Shown here: one piece after another, positions 1 through 8,998 of the stretch
Position numbering within the stretch: the stretch's first letter is position 1
Layout: every line of letters starts with the position of its first letter
Assembly: GCA_963734435.1 (NCBI GenBank)
Contig: CAVTHA010000002.1
Coordinates: forward strand, 62,001 to 126,000
From: Bog-756 sp963734435
GTDB taxonomy: Bacteria > Actinomycetota > Acidimicrobiia > Acidimicrobiales > RAAP-2
DNA: 64,000 bases
Direction of reading: 5' to 3'
Program-made: the position numbers and the translations under genes
The notes under the pieces: model-generated
Database searches by the model: none
What the model was told of the DNA's origin: nothing
Seen by the model: the letters and a program-made list of their open reading frames with translations, nothing else

Positions 1-798
1 GTAGACACCCCGGGCCTGCACAAGCCGCGCACCGTGCTCGGGGCGCGGATGAACGAGTCGGCGACATCCTCGCTCGAGGACGTGGACGTGGTGGTGGCCG
101 TGGTCGAGGCCACCGGCCCGGTGGGGGTGGGCGATCGGATGGTGCTGGCCCAAGCGGTGCGACGGGTTCACTGGTCAGTCCCGTCCACAGGCGGCCGCGG
201 CTCAGATGATGGCGCCGGGCCGGATGTTGACGCTCACCCGACGGCGGCGGGCCCGGCCCTCATGGTGGTGGTCAACAAGGTCGACCAGGTGGGGCCCGAC
301 GGGGTGCTCACCCACCTGGCATCCGTGGCCGAGGCGGTGGCCTCGTGCGGGTCGGCGGGCGCGCCACCGGTGCCGGTCGAGTACTTCCCGGTGTCGGCCA
401 CCACCGGCACCGGGGTGGCCGTCCTCGTCGACTCGATCGTCGCCTGCCTGCCCGAAGGTCCGCGCTACTACCCCGAGGGGATGGTCACCGACGTGGCCGA
501 GGCCTTCTGGGTGGCGGACCTGGTGCGTGAGGAGCTGCTCCGGCGGGTCGAGGACGAGCTGCCCCACAGCATCGCCTGCCGGGTCACCGAATGGGAGTGG
601 CCGCGGGTCCGGTGCGAGATACTCGTCGAGCGGCCCTCGCAGAAGGGAATCGTCATCGGCCGGGGAGGCAATGTCTTGAAGGAGGTCGGCACCGCCGTCC
701 GCCGGCAAATGCCCGAAGGGGCCTTCCTCGAGCTCTTCGTACGGGTGGAGAAGCACTGGCAGCAGCGGGACGACGCTCTGGACCGGCTGGGGCTCTGA
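1..798 (+). CDS. era: GTPase Era, 5'-truncated by the window edge
   Basis: Era is a Ras-like GTPase that binds 16S rRNA and assists 30S subunit maturation. The reading frame is open from base 1 and begins inside the G domain at the G3 motif DTPG, so the P-loop and start codon lie upstream of the window. The G4 motif NKVD follows near codon 92, and the C-terminal KH domain carries GRGGNVLKEVG before the usual ending with LFVRVEKHWQ. Between the switch region and G4 there is an extra segment of roughly 25 residues rich in Gly, Asp and Pro, which typical Era proteins lack. Closely related GTPases such as Der have two G domains and no matching KH end, so the Era call is firm. Confidence 0.95.
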   Translation, partial: VDTPGLHKPRTVLGARMNESATSSLEDVDVVVAVVEATGPVGVGDRMVLAQAVRRVHWSVPSTGGRGSDDGAGPDVDAHPTAAGPALMVVVNKVDQVGPDGVLTHLASVAEAVASCGSAGAPPVPVEYFPVSATTGTGVAVLVDSIVACLPEGPRYYPEGMVTDVAEAFWVADLVREELLRRVEDELPHSIACRVTEWEWPRVRCEILVERPSQKGIVIGRGGNVLKEVGTAVRRQMPEGAFLELFVRVEKHWQQRDDALDRLGL

Positions 799-879
799 GC
801 GGGGAGCGACCACCGCCGGCCTGAGTCCCGGCCGGGTCCCGGGTTCAATCCCTCCGGCGATGGTGCCGATAGAGACAGT

Positions 880-1875
880 GTGAACCGTCCGTCGGCAATC
901 AAACGCTCTCGGCCCATGAGCCCGAACAAGGCGGCGGCGCCGCAGGTCGGCCCCGGCCTCGAGACAGGCAACGCTGGCCCGCTTCGGACGGATGTGGGCG
1001 TCAACGGAGGTCCGGTGACGGGTGGATCGGCGCCCGCCCACCCGGTCTGGTTCGGACCGGGAGAGCGCTCCTTGTTCGGGCTGTTCCACGAGCCGGCGGG
1101 CCGACGGGCCCGCTACGGCGTAGTGCTCTGTCTTCCGGTCGGAGACGAGGAGCGACGCGTCTATCTGGCCTTCCGGAAGCTGGCCGAGTCCCTCGCTGGC
1201 GCCGGGCACGCCGTCCTCAGGTTCTCATACGACGGTACCGGTGACTCGGTCGGCTCCTTCGAGGATCCGGACCGGATCGAGTCCTGGACCCGGAGCATCG
1301 CCCATGCGGTGGAGGTGGTGCGCGCCTCCGGCGTGGCACAGGTGGCGGTGATCGGGATGCGGCTCGGGGCCACACTGGCCACCCGTGCGGCCCAGGCAAT
1401 GGACCGTCCGTTGGACGCCCTCGTGCTGTGGGATCCGTGTGTGACCGGGCGGGAGTTCCTCCGCCACCAGCAGGTCCTGCTCACGACGACCCCGGGTCCG
1501 CCCTCAGCCCCGGGCCCGGGCGTGGAAACCCCGGGTTATTCATTCTCGGCCGAGTTGGCCGCCGACCTCCGCCGGCTGTCCCTCACCCCTGTCTCCGATC
1601 CTCGACGCGCACCTTGGTTCTGGCCCGACCGGACCGCCCCGCCCCGGACCGGCTCCATCGGGCTCTGGGATCGACCTCCTTCGAGGAACTGGACGCCGTG
1701 GGCCAAGGCGAGCTCCTGGACCTACCCCCGCTCGAGCGCGGTGATCCCCTGGCGGTCCATCCACCAGATCACGACGTGGCTCACCGACGGAGCGCCACCG
1801 CCCGTCCAGATCAGCTCGCCGACGCGGGATGAGGCGAGCGTGGGCACCGATCTGCCGCGCCAGGCCGATCCATGA
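880..1875 (+). CDS. alpha/beta hydrolase (exosortase-associated hydrolase-like), with two compensating frameshifts
   Basis: This is an alpha/beta-hydrolase fold protein with a conserved oxyanion-side segment (RFSYDGTGDS) and a nucleophile-elbow-like GMRLGA, in which Arg stands where the catalytic Ser would be. That pattern resembles one member of the hydrolase pairs found in exopolysaccharide/exosortase loci. The frame is sound to about 1600. From about 1606 to 1733 the protein-like sequence (TLVLARPDRPAPDR, FEELDAVGQGELLDLPPLE) reads in another frame, and it then returns for AVIPWRSIHQITTWL. One missing base near 1606-1613 and one extra base near 1731-1735 explain this, so the printed protein is wrong for about 42 codons. 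A second hydrolase overlaps its 3' end. The start is uncertain; a later start near the conserved region is possible. Confidence 0.7.
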   Translation: MNRPSAIKRSRPMSPNKAAAPQVGPGLETGNAGPLRTDVGVNGGPVTGGSAPAHPVWFGPGERSLFGLFHEPAGRRARYGVVLCLPVGDEERRVYLAFRKLAESLAGAGHAVLRFSYDGTGDSVGSFEDPDRIESWTRSIAHAVEVVRASGVAQVAVIGMRLGATLATRAAQAMDRPLDALVLWDPCVTGREFLRHQQVLLTTTPGPPSAPGPGVETPGYSFSAELAADLRRLSLTPVSDPRRAPWFWPDRTAPPRTGSIGLWDRPPSRNWTPWAKASSWTYPRSSAVIPWRSIHQITTWLTDGAPPPVQISSPTRDEASVGTDLPRQADP

Positions 1876-2770
1876 GCGGGCCGTCCGCCTCGGCGAGATC
1901 GGGCTCTTTGGCATCACCACCACTCCCGACGGCGGCGGGTCCGGCCCGTGGATGATGTTCGTGAATGTCGCCACCGAACACCACATCGGTCCAGGACGAC
2001 TCTGGGTAGATCTGGCTCGCGCCTGGGCACGTCATGGGTTCCGGTCCGTCCGCTTCGACCTGAGTGGCGTAGGGGACAGTCCGGTCCACCCAGATCAGCG
2101 CGAGAACGTGCCCTTTGCCCGCCAGTGGCTGGACGATCTCCCGGCCCTGGCGTCGGGGGTGTCGCCCGAGGACCCCTCCGATGCCATCTTCATCGGTCTG
2201 TGCTCGGGCGGGTATGGCGCATTGGAAGGCGCCATGGCCGTCGGGGCGCGGGGGGCGTTCGTGTTCAACCCGGTCCTGTCGGCGCCAGTCCTCAACAAGT
2301 CGAGCCAAGAAGTCGATCCACGACGCCGGGCGTGCCGGCCGCTACCGGTCCCCTTGGCCAGGCTGGCTCGGAAGCACGAGCGAACGGCGTGGTGGATCTG
2401 GCGGGCGTACCGCCAGTTCGCCGTGTGGCATGCGCCGATGGCGGTCACCGCCGCCGCGGTCGAGTCGGGCCTCGACGTTCTGGTCATCTGCAGCGAGCAC
2501 GACGCTCGGCCGCTCCGGGAAGTCCTGTACTGGCGTCTCTTCGGTGAGCGGAGGTTGCGACGCACGGGCCGCTTCGAGCTGGTAGTCGTCTCGAGTATGG
2601 ATCACGTGCTGCTTTTCGGCGAAGGGCGACGGACCGGAGCGCGTCTCATGACCGACCATGTGCTGACCCGTTTCGCTTCGGCCAGTCAGCTGGCCGATGG
2701 CCGGAGGGAGCCACGGGTCCCTGAGACGGTGCACGGCGGGACCACCCCGGCGGGAGCGCCACAGTCCTGA
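1829..2770 (+). CDS. alpha/beta hydrolase, second of a tandem pair
   Basis: A 313-residue alpha/beta hydrolase related to its upstream neighbour, sharing RFDLSGVGDS with that gene's RFSYDGTGDS. The nucleophile elbow reads GLCSGG, which places Cys at the usual Ser position, as in dienelactone-hydrolase-like and exosortase-associated hydrolases. A late DH (SSMDHVLLF) can supply the catalytic His. The ORF overlaps the first hydrolase by 47 bases in a different frame. It may be translationally coupled to it, or the two may be one two-domain protein split by a frame error near 1870. The substrate is unknown. The pairing and the nearby glycosyltransferase suggest a role in modifying cell-surface glycans or their carriers, which is inference. 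Confidence 0.75.
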   Translation: MRRAWAPICRARPIHERAVRLGEIGLFGITTTPDGGGSGPWMMFVNVATEHHIGPGRLWVDLARAWARHGFRSVRFDLSGVGDSPVHPDQRENVPFARQWLDDLPALASGVSPEDPSDAIFIGLCSGGYGALEGAMAVGARGAFVFNPVLSAPVLNKSSQEVDPRRRACRPLPVPLARLARKHERTAWWIWRAYRQFAVWHAPMAVTAAAVESGLDVLVICSEHDARPLREVLYWRLFGERRLRRTGRFELVVVSSMDHVLLFGEGRRTGARLMTDHVLTRFASASQLADGRREPRVPETVHGGTTPAGAPQS

Positions 2771-2816
2771 GAGTCGGCACCACGGTCGATGGGGCCAGGC
2801 TGTCCCCGCCCCCGGA

Positions 2817-3975
2817 TCATGCGCCTCGTCCCCGCCCCTTGGTGGTCTCTGCCCGGAAGACCTCTTCCAGACGATCAACCATCCGTTGAAGCGTGAATCG
2901 AGCGGTCACCTGCTCGGTACAGGACGGCGCGAGCTGTGGTTGGTGGCACCGCCACCCGATCAGGGAGCGCAGCTTCTCCGAGAGCATGGAGACGTCGGCT
3001 GCATCGAAGAGAAAGCGCTCAAACGGTCCGCAGAGGATCTCGGGGATACCGCCAACCCGTGAAGCCAGCACGGGACGGCCGGTAGCGAGGCCCTCGATCA
3101 CCGTCCTCCCGAATGGCTCATCCCAGGTCGACGGCACCACGCAGACGTCGGCCGAATGCAGCGGGGTGACCACGTCATCGCGGCCCGGGAGGAACCGGAC
3201 GTTCCCGTAGGCGAGAGCGCCCAGTTGGTGCCGATACTGGGCCGCCGCGGCATCGCCATCGCCCGACCCGACGACCACGAGTGCCGACTGCCGGGGATCG
3301 AGGTCGAGCTGTCTCCAGGCCCGTAACAAGACGTCGACCCCTTTCTCGGGGACCAGCCGTCCGACGTAGGTGACGACGAAGGCATCTCTCGGGAGCCCGA
3401 GCGCCCGTCTCGCCGCCGTCCGCTCGGGGAGACCACCAGGCGGATAGTCCGCTGGATCGATCCCGTTGTAGAGCACTTCCGACTTGGTCGGGTCCAGGCC
3501 GGATCGGTGCCAGCGGCGCTCGACGTACTCCGAACTGACGACGAACCGGCGAACACGCCGGTTGAGCAGGTTCATCTGCTTCGCATCGAGCTCCGAGTGC
3601 CCGTGAAGATGGCAGACCACCGGACTGGCCGCCAGGGCTCCCGCCGGTACGGCCCAGCCATTCGAGAACACACGGTTTCCGTAGATGACATCGGGTCGGC
3701 GACGGACGACGTCAAAGATGGCCGGCAGGAGCCCGATCGCCTGTCGGACCTTTTCCCGACGGCCTCCCGGATAGAGATAGTCAACCGAGGGAACGTGGGA
3801 TGTCGACGCGCACAGGCGCTCATATTCGGGGACGAATGATCCGGACTCCCCGTAGATGAGATCGAACGCGGTGGCCCCGGTTGACCAAATTCCCGGGTGA
3901 TCTGGATCATGTTCATCTCGATCCCCCCGTGGGACCGGCTCGATGCACATTGGTGGCCACCCGGAGGGGGCGCAT
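2817..3975 (-). CDS. glycosyltransferase family 4, frameshifted near the N terminus
   Basis: A GT-B-fold family 4 glycosyltransferase that transfers a sugar from a nucleotide-sugar donor to a surface glycan. The C-terminal half has the family pattern VTYVGRLVPEKGVDVLLRAW, VVPSTWDEPFGRTVIEGLATGRPV and a following GGIPEI. An ORF begins at 3950, but that start is not convincing. A better start is the ATG at 3975, giving MRPLRVATNVHRAGPTGG, after which the conserved GGIE motif (GGIEMNMIQITREFG) lies in a second frame and LIYGESGSF in the third. Adding one base in the G6 run (plus-strand C run 3923-3928) and one near 3875-3884 joins all three into a normal N terminus. It converges on the hydrolase pair. 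Confidence 0.8.
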
Positions 3976-4168
3976 CACGCCACGGCCTCCGGTCCTGGCC
4001 GTCTGACCACCCCCAGCTTGAGTGTTCGACAAGGCCGCTTCCACGAAGTCTCATCGACCAGGGTCCGGCGAACCTGAAGTGGACGGGGGCGTCGGATCGG
4101 CATTGAGCCGGCCCACCACGGCGCCACCGCGCTCGCGGCTCTACGGTCCGGCGGCCCGACGATCTCGG

Positions 4169-6229
4169 CTACGCCGGGGCAGTGACCTGACGGAGGAACG
4201 ACACCACCTCGGCCCGCTCGACCGAGCGCCGCATAGGCGGCACCCGGGCCAGCAGGGCGGCGCGGTAGGAGGCAGTGGCCAGCCGGCTGTCGAGGACGGC
4301 CACCACCCCCCGGTCCTCCGACGATCGGATGAGCCGTCCCGCTCCCTGCGCCAGCAGCGTGCCGGCCCGGGGCAGGTCCACGGCGGCGAAGGCCCCCGGG
4401 CCGGCCCGTTCCCGCCGGGCCTGGAGGACCGGTTCGTTGGGGCGCGGGAACGGGATGCGGTCGATGGCCACCAGACTGAGCGTCCGCCCGGGGAGGTCGA
4501 CCCCCTGCCAGAAGCCGAGCGTGGCGAAGAGGCAGGTCGGCTCGCTGGCCCGGAACGCTTCGACCAGGGCCGGCTTGGGCAGGTCGGACTGGCTGAGCAC
4601 CGGCACCGACAGGCGGTCCTTCAGGGCGTCGACCGCGGCCCGCATAGCCCGCCAGCTGGTGAACAGGGCCAGGGTGCGCCCGCCGGCGGCCTCGATGAGC
4701 TGCTCGAGCTCGTCGTGCAGGGCGGGTTCGGATTCGGGCCGCCGACGGTCGGGGAGCGAGCGGGCCACGTACAGCATGGCGTGACCGGGGAAGTCGAACG
4801 GGCTCCCGACGTCGAGCAGCTCGCAGTCGGTGCCCGGGAGGCCCAGCCGCTCCGGCAGCCCGAGGGGGACAGTGGCCGAGGTGAGCACGCCGGTGACCTC
4901 GCCCCAGAGGCGCTCCGAGAGGAGGGGAGCGACGTCGATCGGGGCGATACGGAGGACCGGGGCCGTCCCGCCCCCCTCGACCCAGGCCACCTCGTCGTCG
5001 GTGAGCGTGGTCAGCCGGGTGAGGTCGGCAGCCAGGTGTCCGGCGGCCAGCAGGGCCCGGTCCCGACGCGAGCGGACAGCGGCGGGCTCGTCCTCGCCGG
5101 ACTCCCGTTCGGCCCGGCGCAGGTAGTCGACCAGCCGGCCCACCCTCCCCGATGCCAGGGCGACCACGTCGGCTACGGCGCGGTGCTCGGCCCGACCGGG
5201 GCCGCCCGGGGCCGGAGGGTCTCCACCCGGGGTCGGAGTCGCCCCGACCAGATCATCGGGCCCCGGGCCGGTTTGCAGGGCGTCGGGGGGCAGGCGACGA
5301 CCGGTCAGGGGCCGGAGGGTCCGCTCGAGGGTGTCACCCACCTCCGCCAACGCGTCGACGGCATCCGCTGTACCCGGCGCGTCGGCGTCCAGCAGTGGGC
5401 GGCTGGATGCGGCCAAGGCGCGGAACCGGCCGGGCCCGACCTCGACGCCGAGCGAGTCGGTCATCACGTCCTCGACCTCGTGGGCCTCGTCGAAGACGAC
5501 CACCTCGTGGGGCGGGAGCACCGCCCCACCGCTGGCCAGATGGGCCCCGTACAGGTGGGTGTTGACCACCACCACGTCGACCTCGGCGGCGCGGGATCGG
5601 GCCTCCTCGGCGAAGCAGTCCCGCCCCGAAGGGCAGCGGAAGGCGCCGGGACACTCGCGTGCCGTGGTCGAGACCATGGCCCAGGCTCGCCTGCTGGGCT
5701 CGAACTGGAGCTCGGCCCGGTCCCCGGACTCGGTCTCGCCGGCCCAGCGCACCAGCCGGCGGAGCTGCTCGCCCAGGCGGTCGCCCCCCGGGCCGCCGGC
5801 GGTCGGGGTGAGGGTGTCGTCGGCATCGGGCGGGTCGCCGGTGTCGCCCGGGAGGGCCAGCTGTTCGTCACCCCCGCCGATCTCGCTGACCCGCTGGCGG
5901 CAGAGGTAGTTGCTCCGTCCCTTGAGGACGGCGAAGGAGAATTCGGGGCCGACGGCGGCGGACACGGCCGGCAGGTCCTGGCCGGCCAGCTGGTCCTGGA
6001 GGGCCTTGGTGGCGGTGGCCACCACCGTCCGGCGGCCCGACAGGGCGGCGGGGATCAGGTAGGCCAGGGACTTGCCCGTGCCGGTGCCGGCCTGGACGAC
6101 GAGGTGGCGGTCCTCGGCCACCGAGCCCGCCACGGCTTCCGCCATCCGGCGCTGGCCCGGTCGTTGCTCTCCACCCCCTGGCAACCCCGCCGCCACCTTG
6201 GCCAGCACCGTGGTCACGTCGTCGGACAC
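4169..6229 (-). CDS. dinG: ATP-dependent helicase, DinG/XPD-like with Fe-S cysteines
   Basis: A 686-residue superfamily 2 helicase of the DinG/XPD group, which unwinds DNA 5' to 3' and handles R-loops and G-quadruplexes. Walker A is GTGTGKS at residues 48-54 and the DEAH box is at 247-250. Between them lie Cys110, Cys193, Cys199 and Cys205, spaced as the four ligands of the XPD/DinG [4Fe-4S] cluster. Motif VI-like QGAGRLIRSSEDRG is near the C terminus. The start is the GTG at 6229. No N-terminal exonuclease domain is present, unlike the Bacillus DinG. It faces away from a TauE permease gene that reads in the same direction upstream. Exact orthology within the DinG/YoaA group cannot be settled here. 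Confidence 0.9.
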   Translation of the reverse strand: MSDDVTTVLAKVAAGLPGGGEQRPGQRRMAEAVAGSVAEDRHLVVQAGTGTGKSLAYLIPAALSGRRTVVATATKALQDQLAGQDLPAVSAAVGPEFSFAVLKGRSNYLCRQRVSEIGGGDEQLALPGDTGDPPDADDTLTPTAGGPGGDRLGEQLRRLVRWAGETESGDRAELQFEPSRRAWAMVSTTARECPGAFRCPSGRDCFAEEARSRAAEVDVVVVNTHLYGAHLASGGAVLPPHEVVVFDEAHEVEDVMTDSLGVEVGPGRFRALAASSRPLLDADAPGTADAVDALAEVGDTLERTLRPLTGRRLPPDALQTGPGPDDLVGATPTPGGDPPAPGGPGRAEHRAVADVVALASGRVGRLVDYLRRAERESGEDEPAAVRSRRDRALLAAGHLAADLTRLTTLTDDEVAWVEGGGTAPVLRIAPIDVAPLLSERLWGEVTGVLTSATVPLGLPERLGLPGTDCELLDVGSPFDFPGHAMLYVARSLPDRRRPESEPALHDELEQLIEAAGGRTLALFTSWRAMRAAVDALKDRLSVPVLSQSDLPKPALVEAFRASEPTCLFATLGFWQGVDLPGRTLSLVAIDRIPFPRPNEPVLQARRERAGPGAFAAVDLPRAGTLLAQGAGRLIRSSEDRGVVAVLDSRLATASYRAALLARVPPMRRSVERAEVVSFLRQVTAPA

Positions 6230-6283
6230 CCTCCGACCCTACCGGCGCTACGGGGAGCTGGGGCCCGGGTCGGGGCCCACCGC

Positions 6284-7042
6284 TCAGTGCCATTCCACCG
6301 CCAGGCCGATGGCCACGCCGAGGCCCACGGTGACGATCACCCAGCGGAGCACCGGCGGAGGAATGCGCCGCCCGTAGCGGCCACCGATCTGCCCACCGAG
6401 GACCGAGCCGGCGGCGATGAGTCCGGCCACCGACCACGAGACGTCGGTGGTGGACACGAAGAACAATCCGGAGACGGCGTTCACGGTGAGCGCCAACGCG
6501 TTCTTCGTTCCATTGAGCCGCTGGAGGTCGTCGTCGATGAACACGGCGAGCAGGGCGATGAGGATCACTCCCTGGGCCGCACCGAAATAGCCGCCGTACA
6601 CGCCGGTCAGGAACACCCCGGCCAGGAGGAACACACCACCGTGGGCGGGTCGCCGGCCGCGTTGGTCGAGGCCGGCGCTCAGTCTGGGCTGGACGGCCAT
6701 GAGCACCACCGCCAGCCCGATGAGAGCGGGGACGGCGGCCTTGAACACGCTGTGGGGCAGGGCCAGCAGGAGCAATGCCCCGATCAGGCCACCGGCCACC
6801 GATGCCGGGCCGAGCTGGACCAGACGACGGCCCTGGCCGGACAGCTCCCGGCGATAGGCGACGGTGGCGCTCACGCTCCCCGGGACCAGCCCGACCGTGT
6901 TGGACACGTTGGCCAGCACCGGCGGGTAGCCCAGGGCCAGCAGGGTGGGGAAGGTGATGAGGGAACCGGAGCCGACGATGACGTTCACCGTCCCGGCCGC
7001 CATGCCGGCGGTGAAGATCGCCAGCGCGGCCTGGGGGGACAT
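6284..7042 (-). CDS. TauE/SafE family membrane permease
   Basis: A 252-residue integral membrane protein of the TauE/SafE (DUF81) family, which exports sulfite, sulfoacetate or related organic anions. The N-terminal motif with AGTVNVIVGSGSLITFPTLL and the second-half GGYFGAAQGVILIALL are the two family repeats, and about seven or eight hydrophobic segments are visible. It starts with ATG at 7042. The substrate is not determinable from sequence. It is read in the same direction as the helicase gene 54 bases downstream, so cotranscription is possible, and it diverges from uppS. Confidence 0.88.
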   Translation of the reverse strand: MSPQAALAIFTAGMAAGTVNVIVGSGSLITFPTLLALGYPPVLANVSNTVGLVPGSVSATVAYRRELSGQGRRLVQLGPASVAGGLIGALLLLALPHSVFKAAVPALIGLAVVLMAVQPRLSAGLDQRGRRPAHGGVFLLAGVFLTGVYGGYFGAAQGVILIALLAVFIDDDLQRLNGTKNALALTVNAVSGLFFVSTTDVSWSVAGLIAAGSVLGGQIGGRYGRRIPPPVLRWVIVTVGLGVAIGLAVEWH

Positions 7043-7168
7043 GCAGAGGGTCTACTTGGTCCGGTTGTCGGACTCAATGACCGAAGCCGTGGCGGACGGC
7101 GTCGGTGACCCACCTCGGGGGCGGGTCGCCGGGCCCTTGTGGCTCCGGGGACCGGATAGGTTCGCAGC

Positions 7169-7936
7169 GTGCAACCGGACGACGCAGGCGCGCTCAGGGC
7201 CACGCCTCCGCGCCGCGCCCCGTCGGTGGCCGACCTTTCCCTCGGGCCCATACCCGCCCATGTCGCCTGCGTCATGGATGGGAACGGCCGGTGGGCCGCT
7301 CGCCGGGGCCTGCCCCGGACCGAGGGCCACGCCGCCGGGGAGGCCGCCATGTTCGACGCCGTGGAGGGAGCCCTCGACCTCGGCATCCCGTGGATCACCA
7401 TGTACGCCTTCTCCACGGAGAACTGGCGGCGCCCGGCCGACGAGGTGCGCTACCTGATGGGGTTCAACGAGAGCCTGCTCCGCCGACGACGCGACGAGCT
7501 GCACGAGAAGGGCGTCCGCATCCGCTTCGCCGGCCGCCGCGATTGGCGGGTGCCCAAGCGGGTGATCAGGCGGATGGACGAGTCCATCGAGCTCACGGCG
7601 TCCAACCGGCGGTGCACACTGACGATGGCCTTCAACTACGGCGGCCGGGCCGAGATCGTGGACGCCGTGCGCCGGCTCGTTGCCGACGGCATGGCACCGG
7701 AGAAGGTCGACGAGAAGGCCATCCGGTCGCGGCTCTACTTCCCGGACCAACCCGATCCGGACCTGGTCATCCGGACCTCGGGGGAGTACCGGATCTCGAA
7801 CTTCCTGCTGTGGCAGCTGGCCTACAGCGAATTGGTCTTCGACGAGGTGCTCTGGCCCGACTTCCGGCGGGAGCACCTGTTCGCAGCGGTGCGCGACTTC
7901 CAGCAGCGCCAGCGACGGTACGGCGGCGTGACGTGA
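7169..7936 (+). CDS. uppS: isoprenyl transferase (undecaprenyl diphosphate synthase family)
   Basis: A cis-prenyltransferase that extends an allylic diphosphate with isopentenyl diphosphate to make the polyprenyl carrier of peptidoglycan and glycan precursors. At 255 residues it has normal length. The catalytic motif MDGNGRWA starts near residue 36 with Asp37 as the Mg-binding residue. The later conserved blocks are present: FSTENWRRP, FNYGGRAEI and DLVIRTSGEYRISNFLLWQ. The GTG at 7169 is used as the start. The chain length of the product (C50 or C55) cannot be read from sequence. The stop overlaps the GTG start of the next gene. Confidence 0.97.
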   Translation: MQPDDAGALRATPPRRAPSVADLSLGPIPAHVACVMDGNGRWAARRGLPRTEGHAAGEAAMFDAVEGALDLGIPWITMYAFSTENWRRPADEVRYLMGFNESLLRRRRDELHEKGVRIRFAGRRDWRVPKRVIRRMDESIELTASNRRCTLTMAFNYGGRAEIVDAVRRLVADGMAPEKVDEKAIRSRLYFPDQPDPDLVIRTSGEYRISNFLLWQLAYSELVFDEVLWPDFRREHLFAAVRDFQQRQRRYGGVT

Positions 7937-8277
7937 GCGGCACCGCTCCGGTCGGCAGCTCCCGTCGGCGCGACGACCACGGTGGGGTGTGGATCCGCAC
8001 CGGCCTGGTGCTCGGTGCACTGGTCTACGTCGGCATGGTGGTGATGGCGGCGGCCGGGTTCACCGGGGTGATCCCCCTGGTGGTGGTCCCGCCCGTGCTG
8101 GTGGCCGTCATCGGGGCCAACAACCTGCTGGGGGGCGGGCGAACCCACGGCCGCACCCCCGGTCGCCCGACAGGCCAGGGCCGGGCCCCGCTCTCCTCCA
8201 GCGGACCGAACGGACCCCTCGCCCCGGACTCCCACGCCGAGCCCGCAAGTCCTGACGAGCCCGGCCCAGCCCGATGA
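7933..8277 (+). CDS. small membrane protein between uppS and recO
   Basis: A 114-residue protein read from the GTG at 7933, whose start overlaps the uppS stop; its own TGA overlaps the recO ATG (ATGA). Two adjacent hydrophobic segments (about residues 22-42 and 45-63) are followed by a Gly/Pro/Ser-rich, probably disordered tail. I do not recognise a family. The double overlap makes translational coupling with uppS and recO likely and supports it as a real gene. Confidence 0.7.
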   Translation: MSGTAPVGSSRRRDDHGGVWIRTGLVLGALVYVGMVVMAAAGFTGVIPLVVVPPVLVAVIGANNLLGGGRTHGRTPGRPTGQGRAPLSSSGPNGPLAPDSHAEPASPDEPGPAR

Positions 8278-8998
8278 CCCTGTTCCGCGACCGGGGGATG
8301 GTGCTCCGGACGATCCGATTGGGCGAGGCCGACCGGATCGTCACGCTGATGACCGAGCAGCACGGCAAGGTGCGGGCGGTGGCCAAAGGGGTGAGACGGA
8401 CCCGGTCCAAGTTCGGCTCGCGGCTCGAACCGTTGAGCCACGTGGCCCTGCTCGGATGGCAGGGCCGCGGCGACCTGGACATCGTCAACCAGGTGGAGGT
8501 GATCGACACCAACCGGGTGGTCCGGGAGGACCTCGACCGCATGGCCGCGGCCATGTCCATGCTCGAGGCGGTCGACCAGATCGGCCAGGAGCGCCACGCC
8601 AACCCCCGCCTCTACGAGATGCTGGTGGGGGCGGTGGCCGCTTGGGCCCGCGGGATCCGGCCCTGGTGACGGCCGCCTTCTTCCTCAAGGTCCTGGCGCT
8701 CGAGGGCTCGGCCCCGGTACTCGACACCTGTGTGGCCTGCGGGGAGGAAGACCCCGCCCAGCTGGTGGCGTTCGACCTGACCGAGGGGGGTGTGCTGTGC
8801 CGGCGGTGCCGGCGCGGCCGGTCGGTGTCGGCGGGGGCGATCGCCCTGATGCGCCGCATGCTCGGCGGGGACCTGGCCGGGGTGTTGGCCGAGCCACGCT
8901 CCCCGTTCACCGGCGAAGTGGGTGCACTGGCCACCGAGGCCATGGAGTCCCACCTCGACCGGCGCCTGCGGTCGGTGCGCAGCGGCCAGGTCTCGTGA
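8274..8998 (+). CDS. recO: DNA repair protein RecO, frameshifted in this sequence
   Basis: RecO mediates RecA loading and strand annealing in RecFOR recombination repair. The N-terminal OB domain is clear (RDRGMVLRTIRLGEADRIVTLMTE, KGVRRTRSKFGSRLEP), but this frame stops at 8669. The C-terminal part continues in another frame: LVTAAFFLKVLALEGSAPVLDTCVACG, then the second Cys pair CRRC, and an end at 8998. Adding one G to the GGG at 8652-8654 gives the expected RGDPALVTAAFFLK join and restores a protein of about 241 residues with the four-Cys zinc site. Because RecO is broadly conserved, sequencing error is more likely than a null allele. It sits in a tight uppS-recO-hemW-glyS run. Confidence 0.9.

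Noticed and set aside
202..1209. A 335-residue minus-strand frame over era and the first hydrolase
   Set aside because: It is the complement of well-recognised genes, with shadow composition.
880..2770. One two-domain hydrolase instead of two genes
   Set aside because: Possible through a third frame error near 1870, but the second ORF has its own start and normal length, so two genes are kept.
4022..7108. A 1028-residue plus-strand open frame
   Set aside because: It lies opposite dinG and the TauE gene and has Gly/Arg/His-rich shadow composition with no domain.
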